A DNA stretch of 64,000 bases, taken from NCBI GenBank assembly GCA_030411725.1, contig MU839838.1, forward strand, positions 62,001 through 126,000, read 5' to 3'. Both the position numbers and the translations under genes were made by a program. Source of the DNA: Echria macrotheca. Lineage: Eukaryota > Ascomycota > Sordariomycetes > Sordariales > Schizotheciaceae. Numbering within the stretch: position 1 is the first letter of the stretch; every line of letters begins with the position of its first letter. Below are positions 34,913 through 47,058 of the stretch, in pieces. The notes beneath the pieces were generated by a model that saw nothing but the letters and a program-made list of their open reading frames with translations, searched no databases and was not told the origin of the DNA.

Positions 34913-35189
34913 GGATCTGGAAAGAGAGGGACATAGGGAATTTGATGCATCTCAAGCAATCCTCAGTCAACATCTATCATGTTGAAAAGCGTATCAATTC
35001 GCCTTGGTGTCGCATGATGATGGCCTGTCGTCTGGCTCCATGTCAGTTGGCGATCACCCCAGTGCCCCTGCCACCTGGGCTGATTTAGCGGGTGGGCCCA
35101 AGACAAAACGCGTCTCCCTCTCACGCGTCTTCTTTCTCCCCAAACAACTTTCCAACAACTTTGCAACTTTCCAAATACACATCTTCAAA

Positions 35190-35813
35190 ATGTCTGCCCA
35201 GAGAACCAAGCTGCCGCTCGGCGTGGTCGACGTCAACGTGGCGCCGATGCCGGCTCCCACCAAGAAAGGCACCAAGCGAAAGTCGACCGATGCACCCGCG
35301 GCAGACCCGGCGCCGAGCGCAAAGAAGGCCAAGGCCGAAAAGGAAGCAGCCACGGCCGAGCTGCTGGACGTGTCCATGATCTCGCTCGACGACGACCTCG
35401 ATGAGGTCGGCGAGGTGCGCGTCTACGACACGTGCAACACGGTGCGCCGCAAGATCCGCGCCTTCATGACCAAGCACTCCATCACACAAGCCGCCTTCAT
35501 GCGCGCCATCACTGCCGCTGCCTTCCCCGACGGCAGCCGCAAGATCCAGCACACGCAGCTGGCCACCTTTTTGCGCGGCAAGGGCCCCCTGAAGGGCAAC
35601 ACGTCGGTTGTGTTCTATGCCGCCTATGTCTTTTTCGAGAAGCTGCGCATCAAGGACAAGAAGCCAAAGGCGGCCGAGCGCAAGACCATGGAGTCTCTCC
35701 ATCCCAACGGCGTGGACCGAGAGCGCAATGCCGATGGGCCTTTCTTCACCTTCCCGGGCGAAGTTATCACCATGGACAGGTACGGCGTTGTCAGCACGTC
35801 GAGGCGGCATTAA
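35190..35813 (+). CDS. DUF7726 domain protein
   Basis: Single-exon, 207 residues. The N-terminal third is disordered, with clustered basic stretches (KKGTKRKST, AKKAKAEKE) that look like nuclear localisation signals. A conserved core (about 78-190) follows: DTCNTVRRKIRAFMTKHSIT, then QLATFLRGKGPLKGNTSVVF and YAAYVFFEKLRI. This C-x-x-VRRKI...FL...G...G..S..Y..A..FF pattern is the fungal DUF7726 domain, predicted homeodomain/HTH-like; DNA binding is inferred. The start ATG 35190 follows a CTTCAAA context and a pyrimidine-rich leader typical of expressed fungal genes. Confidence 0.8.
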   Translation: MSAQRTKLPLGVVDVNVAPMPAPTKKGTKRKSTDAPAADPAPSAKKAKAEKEAATAELLDVSMISLDDDLDEVGEVRVYDTCNTVRRKIRAFMTKHSITQAAFMRAITAAAFPDGSRKIQHTQLATFLRGKGPLKGNTSVVFYAAYVFFEKLRIKDKKPKAAERKTMESLHPNGVDRERNADGPFFTFPGEVITMDRYGVVSTSRRH

Positions 35814-36130
35814 TAGGTGTATGCTTTTTCGGTTGTTGGTATCTTGGTTAATGAGCGTTGTATCTATCTGTAATATTGGACTCGCAGGCAACTGCACGCT
35901 TTTGTATACAAGTGGGGCATGGGGGGTTTCTTGGGGTTATATTGCGGGTGTCGGTTCATCAGTGGCAGAATCATCACACGAATCGTTAATGTCATTTGGT
36001 TTCGAATCTACTACCTAGCGTTGGCAGCAACTGACAACACGCCGTTGATGTAGGTCGTTCCGGTGACCCCGTTAAGGCGAGCATGCCATTCACACCAGAT
36101 GCTCGATACCTCAACAAGGCCAAATCGATC
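35814..36130. other. Intergenic region between convergent genes
   Basis: 317 bases with no gene; presumably both 3' untranslated regions. Confidence 0.5.
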
Positions 36131-37014
36131 TCAATACATGCCATTAACCAGTCTTGCTACTAGCAACGCATACACGATAACCGTCTCAATAAGAAACACA
36201 AAGCAGTAATAGCACGCCTTCGAGTTAATCCACCCCGGATCTTCTACTCTCTTCGCCGCAAACGCATTCCCACACCGGAACCCAACCTCGAGCGTCAACA
36301 GCATCGACACGCCCAGAATCAGCGCCCCCCGTCTTGCAATCCCCTGCCTCGCCTCCCCCCACATCCAAACCGCCAATACTGCCACCGAAGGAACAGCCGC
36401 CAACACGGCCAAGATCACCAGCGAAACACGAATCACATTCCGTCCCGTCTGGAGGTTATCCGCGTCCCGCGAGAAGAAGGCATCGACCGACGCGCTGATC
36501 ACCATGGCCAGACAGGCGACCACGCAAAACATCAGAGCGCGACATGTGCGAAGAGGTATGCTGGGACGGATAGCGGTGTAGTCCCTTACCATGCGGCGGG
36601 CGAGGATGAGGTTGAGAATGATCAGGAGGGCGAGGCCAGCCGAGGTGAATTCTGTTGAGGCGATGGAGAGGTTTATGTTTCCCGGGTGCGCGGACCAGGC
36701 GATTCGTAGTGAGAGGGCGGTGATGCGGAGGAGGCAGAAGATGGTGAGGATCAAAGGCGGGAGCGGACGGTCGCGGTTGGTTGGTGGGGAGAGGATGTGA
36801 CGGCGAAGGAAGAGGAGATGACCGAATCCGGCAATGGTAAAGAGGGTTATCAAGACGGCGCAGATGGGGATGTCGGGGATGGGCGTTGGAACGCCGCCAA
36901 GGGGTGCCGAAGGGGGTGGGTAGGGGGGCCCGGTGGGCTGTCGGGTGATATTAGTTGGTTTGGTTGGAGGGATAGGGCGGTGTGCTTTACCGGTGTGATT
37001 CTGGCTTTGTCCAT
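36131..37014 (-). CDS. Seven-helix membrane protein, c-likeg1 family
   Basis: Exons 37014-36991 and 36937-36131 (53-nt intron) give 276 residues. The tiny first exon encodes MDKARITP. A Pro-rich linker and VPTPIPDIPICAVLITLFTI then lead to seven hydrophobic segments. Signatures are LTIFCLLRITALSLRIAWSA, INLSIASTEFTSAGLALLII, LNLILARRMVRDY and a C-terminal INSKACYYCFVFLIETVIVY. This pattern matches uncharacterised fungal plasma-membrane proteins annotated c-likeg1. Function unknown, possibly receptor-like or lipid-related. An in-frame ATG 9 bases upstream is an alternative start. Confidence 0.8.
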
Positions 37015-38274
37015 GTTTATCATTAGGTGTTTTTGAATGGTTGTAGTTTGAAAATAACGCGAAACGTACTTTGATGGCGAGCTTTCTGCCAAGGGGGATG
37101 ACGTTGGGTGGTGGGGTGGATGACGTTCATAACCAAGCGTCTTCCGTTTTCTTTGTACCTGAAATCTTTTCAGGATGCCATTCATTGCTTTGGAACGGCA
37201 AACTAAGTCGTGACGCTGGCAGTACTCATAAAGTTCAGATAGGAAGGCGTACAGAGAGGATCAGCCGTGTAAGACGTCGGGTTTCCCACCAAGATCGATA
37301 GGTACCATCTATGGACACGACTGCCATAGTGGCTCTTGTTTCAACTGACATGCTGTAGACTCAGTTTCGCTTGCGTTGCTGAATTATGCTCATTCCGTCA
37401 GCTGAAAGCTGGGGTTTATTATGTTGTCTAATAAAGGAGCACGGCGTTGCCAAGGATGCCCTGATAGGAGCCGCTGTCCGTCTCTCATGATGGCTCAAGC
37501 AGGGGTGAGTGGCATAACCTAGGTAGCCGTCCTACCAGGCCTATGTTCTCTCTCCGGGTTCGGATTTTATCTTTATCAAAATGCCAAAACTAATATCCTT
37601 CGCTGCGTCACGAAGCGGGAAGGCCCCGAGTTAAGAGGACTCTCTCCATGTCGTGACAACCAGATCCAAAGCCGACGACAGGATCGCCTTGGCTCTGGAT
37701 GTAGTTTGCGTACATTCAATTGATACATCAGCTTCCAAGACCGGAAGATAAGTGATATACAACAATCTGATTTGCTTACCTTGGCTCGATTTCGATGTTG
37801 TGATATTATCCGGATGGCGTGTCATTGTTGGGAAAACGCACTCTGACGACCAAGATAGGCAGTTGGAAGTGATGCTCTCAGTTAAAGTACTGTATCCATT
37901 GTTGATTCAACCGAGCCAAGTGTGTTTGTTATTCACCTCCGATCAACCGCGTTTCCTCTAGAACTCGTCACTGCCCGTGTAGACCGAGAACGATCCGAAT
38001 ACTCTGCGATCGACGTTCCCCTCATGCCAATTTGGTCCAGCTATCAATAGTCGTAGACGTAGATTATTCGGAAATTAATTCCAACCCGCCTAATTGAGCT
38101 GTCCGCCAAGGGGTCTTGGTAGCCATTTACCCGCACCACCAAACAAAGTAACCATCCGGCATCTACCTCTAGACCCGGCATCCGCTCTCTTCCGGGGTAT
38201 ATAGCGGCTGCAGTCTTGCATGTTCCGAAATCCACAGAGTCGGACACACCGCCATCGTCGAACTCACCGCCGGA
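37015..38274. other. Divergent intergenic region
   Basis: 1.26 kb without a gene. It contains an AACCTAGGTAG motif at about 37516-37526, and a GTATATAG box at about 38198-38205 serving the SnoaL-like gene. Confidence 0.5.
38198..38205 (+). promoter_or_regulatory. TATA box of the SnoaL-like gene
   Basis: GTATATAG in a GC-rich context about 70-75 bases before the start codon at 38275, a canonical distance for a fungal TATA box. Confidence 0.5.
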
Positions 38275-38860
38275 ATGCGTTTCTCCCTGCTGTTTGCCGC
38301 CGCCCTGGCGCCCATCACGGCCCTGGCCGCGCCGTCGTCGAATGGCTACTACGACCTGTTCAAGCGTGAGAACCTCTGCAACCTCAAGACGCCGCCGGGA
38401 CCGTGCCAGCCGAATGCGTCGGTGACGGCTGAGGAGACCGCCGTGCTGGCGTACAAGTTCTATCGCGCCTTCGTTGTCGACGGCGATCCGCAGACCATGT
38501 TCTCGCTGATTGACAAGGATTACATCGTATGTTGTTGGGAATTTGTGTGCGAGTTTGTATTGACTTGGAATAGCAACACCATCAGGGATACGCAAGCGGT
38601 CCCGGTGGTATCTGGTCCCTCTTCTGCAGCGGGAGGAAGATCGGCAGCGAGGCGAGCACGTCGTGGTGCTTTGATGCGAGCACCAACATGTCGTATGCCC
38701 AGTACTCGACTGTTGACCGCTGGCGGTGGGTTGGGGGCTGTGTCCACGAACACGTACGTGAACTGGGTCCTTCATCAGGTGCAAGTGAGCTGACCGTTCG
38801 CAGTGGGACACGAATGAGAAGATGCCTCCGAAAGAGCAATGCGCCAAGTTGCCTGCCTGA
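38275..38860 (+). CDS. Secreted SnoaL-like (NTF2 fold) protein
   Basis: Exons 38275-38526, 38574-38753 and 38804-38860 give 162 residues. A signal peptide (MRFSLLFAAALAPITALA) is followed by a SnoaL-like polyketide-cyclase fold: EETAVLAYKFYRAFVVDGDP, DKDYIQHHQGYASGPGG and a final strand that ends VDRWRWVGGCVHEHWDTNE. The YIQH and EHWD ends are family landmarks, and both are built across introns (47 and 50 nt). Family members isomerise or hydrolyse small molecules, or have no known activity. Secretion makes a classical polyketide cyclase role unlikely. Four mature cysteines could pair outside the cell. Confidence 0.83.
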
Positions 38861-39546
38861 GGCACCACTGTGGGTGAGGCGGTTGCTGGAAATCAAATGG
38901 ACAGTCGATTGGGACGCGGAATCATCTTGATGAGCATGTGTAACAAATCAGGAAAGAATACTTGACTAAATCCATGACCATGATGCAAGCAACTACGACT
39001 TGCGAGTCGTTTGGGAGGCCCCGGTTGCAGGTGTTTAGTCTACTTTGTGAGAGGCAAGCACTGCCCGTGTGTTTCTGGTACCATTTCATCCTCGACAGCG
39101 CGTCAGTTTCCTCCTTCTCGGGGTCCGAAAAGAACGCACACAAACTCTTTCCTTCCCCCTTCGAAGCGCCCCATAATTCTCAGGAGTATAAACCCCCCCT
39201 CGCCAGCGCTTCTTTCCGGGCTTGAGTCCTCGAGTTGTGGCTCGGGTCAAAATGAAAAAGAACCTACCTACCTGGTAGTTAGCCAACGAGAATTTTGCCA
39301 ACATTGCCAACCATTCCATCACTGGGCCTGCTTGGTTGCTAGTGACATGACCTCCCGGGCGAGGAATGTCTCTTGATGTCTGGTAGCCCAACAGCTTGAT
39401 CTGGTAGATCTCACATGGACGGCAGACTACACGTCCGATCACACAAGACATGACACAAGTGAATCAACATTGTTCCCAAATCATATTAAAGCCTCAGCTC
39501 CTCTCACCAAATCCTCCGCAATCTCATGCTACATCACTTTACAGAT
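38861..39546. other. Intergenic region between convergent genes
   Basis: 0.69 kb with no gene. ACCTACCTACCTGGTAG at about 39262-39278 belongs to the recurrent intergenic motif class. Confidence 0.5.
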
Positions 39547-40082
39547 CTAGGGACTCTCCAACTGCCACGCATCAATCGCCACGCTCCCGGTCCCCGCCGT
39601 CAGGATGCCGACCGCAATAATGTTGTTCAGCCAATAATACTTCTGGCTGCCCGTCTCAAAGATGAGCCGCAGGTGCAGACGTCCATCGGCCTGCGCCGGC
39701 CCGCTCGTGCGAATAAAGATGTGCGCTCCGTCGTCCGTCTCGAGGTGGTAGCGCGTGTCGGCCGAAAAGGTGCCGTTGCGGTCGGTGAGGCCCCAGTCGG
39801 CGCCGAGGTTGTGCACCTTGCCTGTCATTCTCTCAGTCATGTTTTTCTCGCAAGACGGTGGGGAAAAGACATACCGGCAATCTTGGGCCCCTTGAACGAG
39901 CCGCCGGTAATGGGGATCACGGTGCGGGTGCCCTCGGGACCCAGGCCGACCGGCAGCGACGTGCCCAGCGAGCAGTTGAGCGAGTACAGAAAAGTCAGCC
40001 CGGGCGTCTTGGGCGTCGCGGCCTGGGCGTTGCCCGCGGCGAAGAGGGGGAGCAACGATGTCAAAAAGAACTTGGGATGCAT
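39547..40082 (-). CDS. Secreted DUF3237 family protein
   Basis: Exons 40082-39875 and 39821-39547 (53-nt intron) give 160 residues. A signal peptide (MHPKFFLTSLLPLFAAGNAQA) precedes LTFLYSLNCSLGTSLPVGLG, GPEGTRTVIPITGGSFKGP, NLGADWGLTDRNGTFSADTR and HIFIRTSGP, the beta-barrel signatures of DUF3237. The splice at GCCG/GC rebuilds PKIAGKVHNLGADW. No catalytic role is established for the family. A TATA-like stretch (GGTATATACTTATATACG, about 40181-40198) lies about 100 bases upstream. Confidence 0.85.
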
Positions 40083-40751
40083 TTTATCTAAATCCCCGAA
40101 AACCGAGTGTATACAGGAGTAAGATGCCAAGAAAAAATGTGCCGATGGAGTTTTCGTACTTTCCACAAATTCCTGTCGCCTTGGTATATACTTATATACG
40201 TGTAATTGGCCGCCTGGAATATCACCCGCCGAGAGCTCGTCCCGATGTGCGCTAGAAGCGCGCCTGTCGCGTTGCGGTCGACATAGATTATACCCAGGGG
40301 TAAAGAGGGCGCTATTCCCAAGATTTCGCATCGCTACGTCGGCTATTTCTCCGCGTGCGACCTGGGTAAATCAACCGGGGTCCCGGGTCGATTGCCGAGG
40401 TACCACTGCAGCCTTGCACCGGAAGCAGCGTGCCGGCCAGGGGAAAAGTCGAGAGTTGGGGTGCTTTTTCCAATGGGAATGAGTCCGGGCGGAGAGGCGT
40501 CCGGGAATGCCACGGGACGGGATCGACCATGTGGCCCAGGATGGAGGGGTGGGCGGCGGCGACTTGTTATTCCCGAGGCACTAGGATCAAAAGAACCTTG
40601 AAGTGACGACGTCCCAGGAACACACAGAGACGATGTAGATTGGTATATTAAAACTACTTTTAGACAGGAATAGCGCATTGGTATCTATAAACGAACCACC
40701 AGTATGGGACAGAACAGCATAACCCGCTGCAGATGCTTGAGATGGGACAGA
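40083..40751. other. Intergenic region
   Basis: 0.67 kb, no gene. It holds the promoter of the DUF3237 gene (TATATA near 40181-40198) and the 3' flank of the phosphate symporter gene. Confidence 0.5.
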
Positions 40752-42706
40752 TCAGAAATGGGGCGCGTTGAGGAACAAGCCCATGAGGACGCCACCGAGC
40801 GTTCCGGCCACTGGGATCGTCATGATCCAGGAGAAAGCGAGCAGGCCAACCCGCTGGAAGTTGACGGCCTTGAGAGTGCCGTTGCACAGACCGACACCAA
40901 CCGTCGCACCGGTGATGCACATGCTCGTGGACACGGGAAGAGAGTATTGGGAGAAGACAAGGACAGTGATGGCAGCACCCATTTCCATGGAACATCCTGT
41001 TTTCGGTTAGCACATGCAATATGGATGAGACTGGGGCACAAACCTCTGCTAGGAGAGTGGTAGGTAATCTTGTTGCCCATGACCTTCATGATGTTGTAGC
41101 CGTAGGTGATGAGACCAAGGGAGATGGTGGCCGAGAGCACGGCAAGCTGCCACACCGGGACGGGAGCCTTTGATTGGGCGGCATTGCCCGTGCTCCAGGC
41201 GCCGTAGATGACTGCCCAGGGACCAACAGAGTTACCAATATCGTTGGCGCCGTGCGCGAAGGAAGCAGTGCAGGCAGTGAGAATCTGGACGAAGGAATAC
41301 GTGTGCTCGACCTCGTTGGGGTACTTCTTGGCGTGAGCATAGACACGAGCCATACGCTCGCCGTCAGGAGTGCCGGCAATACCAGTCTGAGCGGCATGGA
41401 TATCGTAGTGAAGACCGTAGAGCGCACCGGCAACGATCATAGCAGGAAGCCTCTTGAAGAAGATCTTGATGTTGTGCAGCTCGTAGATCTGGCCAGGGCC
41501 CATCGGGTTGTCGTGCAGGGTGCGCATGGCCCAGCCGATGGGACCGCGCTTCTTCCTGAGCTTGGCGTGCAGCTTGCGCTCACCCTCGGCGTTGAGCTCC
41601 TTGTACGTCATCTGGGGGCGCTGGACCTCGGGGTCGGCCAGCGCAAGCTTGTTGTCGGCCTCGTCGGAGATCTTCTTCTCCTCGCCGCTGGCGACCGAAG
41701 CACTGGAGGCGGGGGTCTCGGCGGTCTCCTCGTCATCCTGGACGACAGCGTAGTTGGGAACCTTGGCCTCGGAGGCATCGGCAGGGGGCTCGCGGTAGAA
41801 GAGGAGGGGCCCATAGACGGCGTGGTACCACTTGATGGTGTAGTCCTTCTGGATGACCTTGGCGTAGACGTAGGGGACGAAGAAGATGGCTGCCAAAAGA
41901 CAAACAGCGCCACCAGTGCCCAGGGTGACGCCGACAATGAATGACGCGGGCCTCTTGTTGAGACCGAGGTTGGGCGAGCCCTTGTATACGATGGATAGCG
42001 TGCAAATCGTGCCGGCGATGAGGAAGAAGAAAGGTGAAGTCCAGACAGCCCAAGGAACCGGGTTCTTGCGGATGTGGACAACAAGCTTGATCAGCATGAA
42101 AATGATGGAAGCGAAGCAGGCCGAGATGGCAGGCGCCATTCCAAGTCCGGCGAAGATGGCGCCCAGACCCTTTCCATCATTCCAACCCCATTGGACCTTG
42201 CTGGCGCCGACCGTGGCAACACCGACACCAGCAACAGCAGAGACGAGAGAGTACGTGGACGAGACGTGGGCCGAGTGCCTGGTGCACCACATGACCCATG
42301 ACGAGGCAGCAGCGAGAGCGCAGGTGAAAGCCAGCATCTGCACGCCGGCATTGCCCTTGAAAGCATCGTTCGGGATAATCTGGTTCTTGATAGTATCGGC
42401 GGTACGAGCTCCGACGGTGATGGCTGCATCTGTCAGCTTGGTAGCCCCGAATTGGCGCGACACGAACCTCCCAGCATCTCGAAGATGGTACCGAAGATCA
42501 TGGCCTGTCTGTACGAGATGGATCTCGACGAGACGCTCGTCGCCCAGGCGTTGGCAACATCGTCTGGAGTCAGTTAGCACAAGCCGTTCTGTGATGCGTG
42601 CCACAGCCGGCAGTCAGTGACACTTACTTGCACCGTTGTTGAATGCGTCGAGCAACGCGAAGAAGGTGCCGATCGCAAAGACATAGTCGAATTGGCTCAG
42701 CGTCAT
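40752..42706 (-). CDS. pho-4: Na+/phosphate symporter, Pho-4/PiT family
   Basis: High-affinity plasma-membrane phosphate transporter of the PiT family. Exons 42706-42628, 42563-42468, 42423-41044 and 40996-40752 give 599 residues. PiT signature repeats occur twice: N-terminal DAFNNGANDVANAWATSVSS and C-terminal ASFAHGANDIGNSVGPWA. About 12 hydrophobic segments surround a long cytosolic loop (about 280-400) rich in Glu and Ser. The end carries PVSTSMCITGATVGVG and VAGTLGGVLMG. Intron 2 (44 nt, GTTCGT donor) was closed at the second of two in-frame acceptors because this gives LGAITVGARTADTI, the family sequence; the first would add Asp-Ala. A perfect ACCCACGTGGGT palindrome lies 317 bases upstream, matching Pho4/NUC-1 sites. 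Confidence 0.94.
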
Positions 42707-45247
42707 GGTGGCCGTGGGGCGCCTGCGGGTGCGCCTTCCGTTTGCTTTGACTTGTTGATATCGATATCGCTACCGATACCGGGGGAAGACACTGATCTCT
42801 GAGCAACGCAACGCAGCACAACCTTCGAACATCGCAACAGGCGCACGCTGATTTATGTTGTCTTGGTCCATTTGATATCATGGGCCTAGGCCTGCCACTG
42901 TCCATAATCCTGCCCTGTTTGGGACACCGAATCTCGTCAACCGGTACGTGGGTACATGTCGGGGGTGCAGAAAAGGTACATCCAGGTCCGATGCGGGTGT
43001 TAGATCGCTTTCCGAATCGGGGACCCACGTGGGTGATTGATTGGTCGATAGCTCCCCACAAAACAACGACTTCACGTCGCCCACATGCAAAGATTGCCCC
43101 CAACTCCGGGACGCACTCTTGCGGAAGACTCCCGACCCCCGCCGAGTATCTGGACCAATCGACAGTTTTCTTCTCCTGGAGCGCGTTGTGGCGCGGGTAC
43201 ATTGCAATCCTCGCAGACGATCCACAGGGGCCAGACCCTCGGCTGCTGGTGGAGGGGGGTGCACCGGTGCAGCACGTCAACATTCGGCTTGCAGGACGAC
43301 ATGGGCCCTCTCTGATCACGATATTTACACTACTGCATTCCCTCCCAAGAACTTCGCCAAGGTCAAAGCCAAGCCGAAGAAAGGCCTCTTGGTATCTCTT
43401 GTTTTTCGCGGGAAAGTGCTTGTTTGGACTTGGCTAACTCCCGACTCAACGGTTCCAGCCACAACGAGAACCTCGAGGCTTATCGTGCCATGCGCCTACC
43501 ATCCCATCTCTCCCGAAGCATCCCACGCTGAGAGCCTCTCGACTGGTTCTTCCCCGCCTGCCAAGAGCTGCGAGGCGTCGAGCTCGGTCAGCCATCCCAG
43601 CCTAGATGGGCTCCGCAGGAAGATGATGGGCGGCTCGAGGTCGCCTTCGCTGGGGACTGCCTTTTGCGACCGGGGAAATATCTATATCGACTAGGCGGCC
43701 CACCAAGCCCCCGGAACCGAGACGTCGTTCGATCCCGTCCACGTGCGCAGCCAGTTGGTTGACCGTTGTCGCCACGACTCTTGCCAAGTCCTCAAAACTC
43801 TTGGCATATGCTTCAACTCCCACGGACCGACCGAATGATGGTTGAAATCACCTCAAGCGCGTTCTTGGCGATGGGCAAGCGTAGCAACGAGAATTTCTCG
43901 TGAGGATCACGACGTCTTGAATGACTAGTTCCCGCATGGGAGGTTGTCAGGGATTTTCCGTGGTGGGTGTGTGGCGGCCCTCGACTGCATGTGGGAAACG
44001 GAATACGGGGACCGCCAATGGCCACACATCCAGCTACCAAATGACGTAAAGTTTTATGTTACACGATGCCGATATCCCGTCCCAGCACCTTCAATGCTCG
44101 TTACCATGTCATGCCGACGAGACATGCCACGAGACAAACTGTACGTCTCACTTCAGCCGCCTCAGCTGGTCCCACATGCTCCCTAGCAGCTGTACGGATG
44201 ATTTTGACTAATGATGGGCATATTTTCTCGTGAGATTGCCCGTCTGAGCATGATCGGTTACCGACAGTGTCTTCTATCTCGGTCAGACACAGATCCTTCC
44301 AGGAGGCCCGTCTCGGTCTGTCATTATACCGACCCGGCAGTACAAACTCCACAGCATGAACATGAGGCAGCAAAAAGGCATACTGGAAATTGCCCATCTC
44401 GGCTCAGTCCAATCAAACGGCAGTTAATTCTTTGCTGTGCATCACGTTGGTATCTGGTTGGATAGCGAGAGGCGTCTGCACCCCGGGGAAGCCATATTCT
44501 ATTCCCCTGTATTACCAAGGCCTGAGCAGGCTCTCCAAGAAGGTACCGGCGCCCCAGAAGGGCATATCCAAGACAGCATATGCACACTACTCGTCGATCA
44601 CTCGCATCCAGCCCGGGAAGCCTGCTTCTCAGGTGCAGGCAATATACGGTAGGGCGGCGAAGTTGCCACCGGGAGAGCGTACTTGCTATGCGCCAATTTT
44701 GTTCCGTACAAATGCCGCCCATGCCCGCCTCCGCAACCTTTATTGTCTTGGCACTCGTCTCTGACGGATCCGATCGAGTCGGAGAGCCCGGCAATCGTCG
44801 AATGCGGTAATCACAGTCAAGCAAGCGCCTGATCGAGACGTAACAGTTGCCACATGACTTGTCCCTCGACACGCTGGGTTCGACGTTCGGTCAGAGGAGA
44901 GCGGGAAGGTTTGCGGATGACAACGCTTGTTGCCGAGAAGGCCTCAATCCCGATGGTTCGGTGCACTCGGTACAACTCGGGGCCGACTTACCTAACTGAC
45001 TCAACTACAAACCAACGGTCTATGCCTGTCTGGAATGAACAGCTCCGGTAGGCAGGCTCAACCAGACGGGAGCCTGTCGTTGTTCCAGCTGGGGTACCGC
45101 AATGCGAGCACCCTCTCACAGGTAGAATCCCGCAGTGTGTTTATCTTGTTAGGTGGATAGAATTCGTCTAGGCACCTGCGTACAGCTCTCATCTAAGGAC
45201 TGCGCTCACAGCCCTTTTAGTTGGCTTGGGACCCCAATTCGTTCGTC
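42707..45247. other. Longest intergenic region of the window
   Basis: 2.5 kb upstream of the phosphate symporter, with no recognised gene. ORFs such as 42880-43437 and 43041-43694 (plus) overlap one another in different frames and show no domain. The CACGTG palindrome at 43023-43034 and an ACGTGGG half-match at about 42945 lie here. Confidence 0.5.
43023..43034. promoter_or_regulatory. Perfect CACGTG palindrome, candidate Pho4/NUC-1 site
   Basis: ACCCACGTGGGT reads the same on both strands. Its core with GGG flank (CACGTGGG) is the high-affinity site of the phosphate-starvation bHLH factors Pho4/NUC-1 (established in yeast and Neurospora). It lies about 317 bases before the start of the Pho-4-type symporter. 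Confidence 0.6.
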
Positions 45248-47058
45248 TCAAAAGTTGGCCGCCGCTTGCAGCGCCTTTTCAACCCGGGTCCGCAGCCACT
45301 CCTCGTCCTCAAGACCAACACTGATCCTCACCAAGTCTTCCACAACCCCAAAGCTGGCAGCCCAGTCTAGCTCGCTATAATGAGCAAGCAATGTATACGC
45401 GCCTACTGCCGTAAGTCTCATACTTGAACATGGCCAGGGCCACTTACATGCCAAGGTAAAGTTTGTCCCCAGACTCGGCCCCTTGGCGGTTTCCAGAGCA
45501 TCGTAGAATCTGATCGCCGTGGCCGGAGAGGTAAACCGCACTGAGACTAAAAACCCATAGCCCCCACCCGGCAGTTTATACTGGTCGTATATCCATTGCG
45601 TTGGACTTTTCTCTGGATAGTACACCTCCGCCACGCTGGGGTGGCCCCTAAGCTGCTCAACGAGCGCCAGAGCGTTTGCACTCGCACGGCGAGCGCGAGA
45701 GACGAAGTCGCGACTGTTGTGCTCCATCACGAGGACATCCTCGGGGAACCAAACATGATTCTCATTCCGGCTTTCAAGGGCCCTGCGCATCCTCTCGCAG
45801 TAGGGCGAGTCCCGAGAAATCACGGCCGAACCACCCATGACATTGCACGCCCCGCTGAACATCTTGGTGAGGCTTGTGCACAGGACATCACATGAGGAGA
45901 GCAGCTCGACGTTTGCGAACGTACTCAGAGTGTCGTCAACGACCATCACGAAGTCGTATTTCCGAGAGAGCGCGTACAGGCGCGGCAGGTTCGGGGTTTG
46001 TAGCAACGGGTTCCCGGGGAACTCGGTGAAACAAACGTCCAGTCGCTGGCCAACCTCGAGTTTTTGCTCCAATGAATCGATATCAGAATCCGCGTATTTG
46101 TACAAGGTGGTCTCATAGCCGAGGATCAGGGAGACCACCTTGTAAGTATCGACGTATACGAATCTGGGAGATGTGAGCTACGCACTTCCCCAAACGGATA
46201 TGGCCTACCCAAACACAGCAGCAACACATGAATCTGTCGGATTTGATATTCGAAGTTCCTGGATGGCCGCTCCAACCTCGGTGATGGCCGACATGCCAGT
46301 TGCATATAGAAAGACGTCCTCGGGCTTTGCGGTTCTGCCCTCACAGATTCGATTTCTCAACTCTGCGTTTGCAAAGTCCCAACGTGAGCCCAAAACCAGG
46401 GGATCGAGAGCTTTGGGAAGCGTCGACTGCTGTACCCAAACGCCGTCCAAGAAAGGGGCGTTTTGCAGCCACATGGCCGCTCTGCGGCTAGAGATTCCGA
46501 AGCCAGTATGTTGCCAAAACGCCTTCGCCACGGCAAACAAGTCTGCGGGACAACATACGAGATAGATATCCTCCTGTCCGGGAAGCGCACAAGCTGCGTT
46601 CGGTTCCTCGTCGGCCGTCTCTAGTCGAGAGATCGACCCGTTCCACCTCACTTGGAGAAGATCCACCAATGCCTGCGCAGCATCTTGACCAGGTTCCAGA
46701 CACAATCTGCCATAAACGAACAGTCGATACTGGTTGGCATGTCGTCGGCTTGCGAGTGGTAGGATACACTTGGACTCAACCGGTATGCCAAATTGCGCGT
46801 AGAACCTTCTCGCAAGCTCTGTCCCCAGCGTCTGAACCAGACGCGGCATGAAGAAACGGGGATATCCCGTGACGAGTGCCTTCAGGATTCGGGGTTCCCG
46901 GCTCGCCCAACCCAGCGTGTCCGACCAGGTGGGAAGACAAACGCTCACGGCCTGGTTGAGTTAGCGGGTGGAATCGGCGCCGTGGAATTGAAGCTTCTTA
47001 CATGCGGGTCGCCCGCCGGCATGGGCTCGCCCAAGGACAACGACTCCGGAGACTCCAT
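45248..47058 (-). CDS. str2: Cystathionine gamma-synthase
   Basis: PLP enzyme joining cysteine to an O-acyl-homoserine in methionine transsulfuration. Exons 47058-47002, 46951-46209, 46163-45448 and 45402-45248 give 556 residues. The fungal N-terminal extension begins PHAVSVCLPTWSDTLGWASR and contains YPRFFMPRLVQ. The PLP domain has FLYATGMSAI, VFGFVYVDTYK, CFTEFPGNPLLQTPNL, VVDDTLSTFANVELL and the Schiff-base Lys (about K367) in SLTKMFSG. The C-terminal part has GTNFTLACAYTLLAHYSELD and VRISVGLED. Introns are 50, 45 and 45 nt; intron 3 skips a short stretch that would otherwise interrupt LACAYTLL. Family call is firm; the acyl donor (acetyl or succinyl) is not readable. Confidence 0.94.

Noticed and set aside
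42424..42429. First in-frame acceptor of phosphate symporter intron 2
   Set aside because: It would insert Asp-Ala before the conserved AITVGAR stretch and leave a 38-nt intron; the second acceptor fits the family better.
42880..43694. Overlapping plus ORFs of 185 and 217 codons
   Set aside because: They occupy different frames of the same promoter DNA upstream of the phosphate symporter and show no conserved features.
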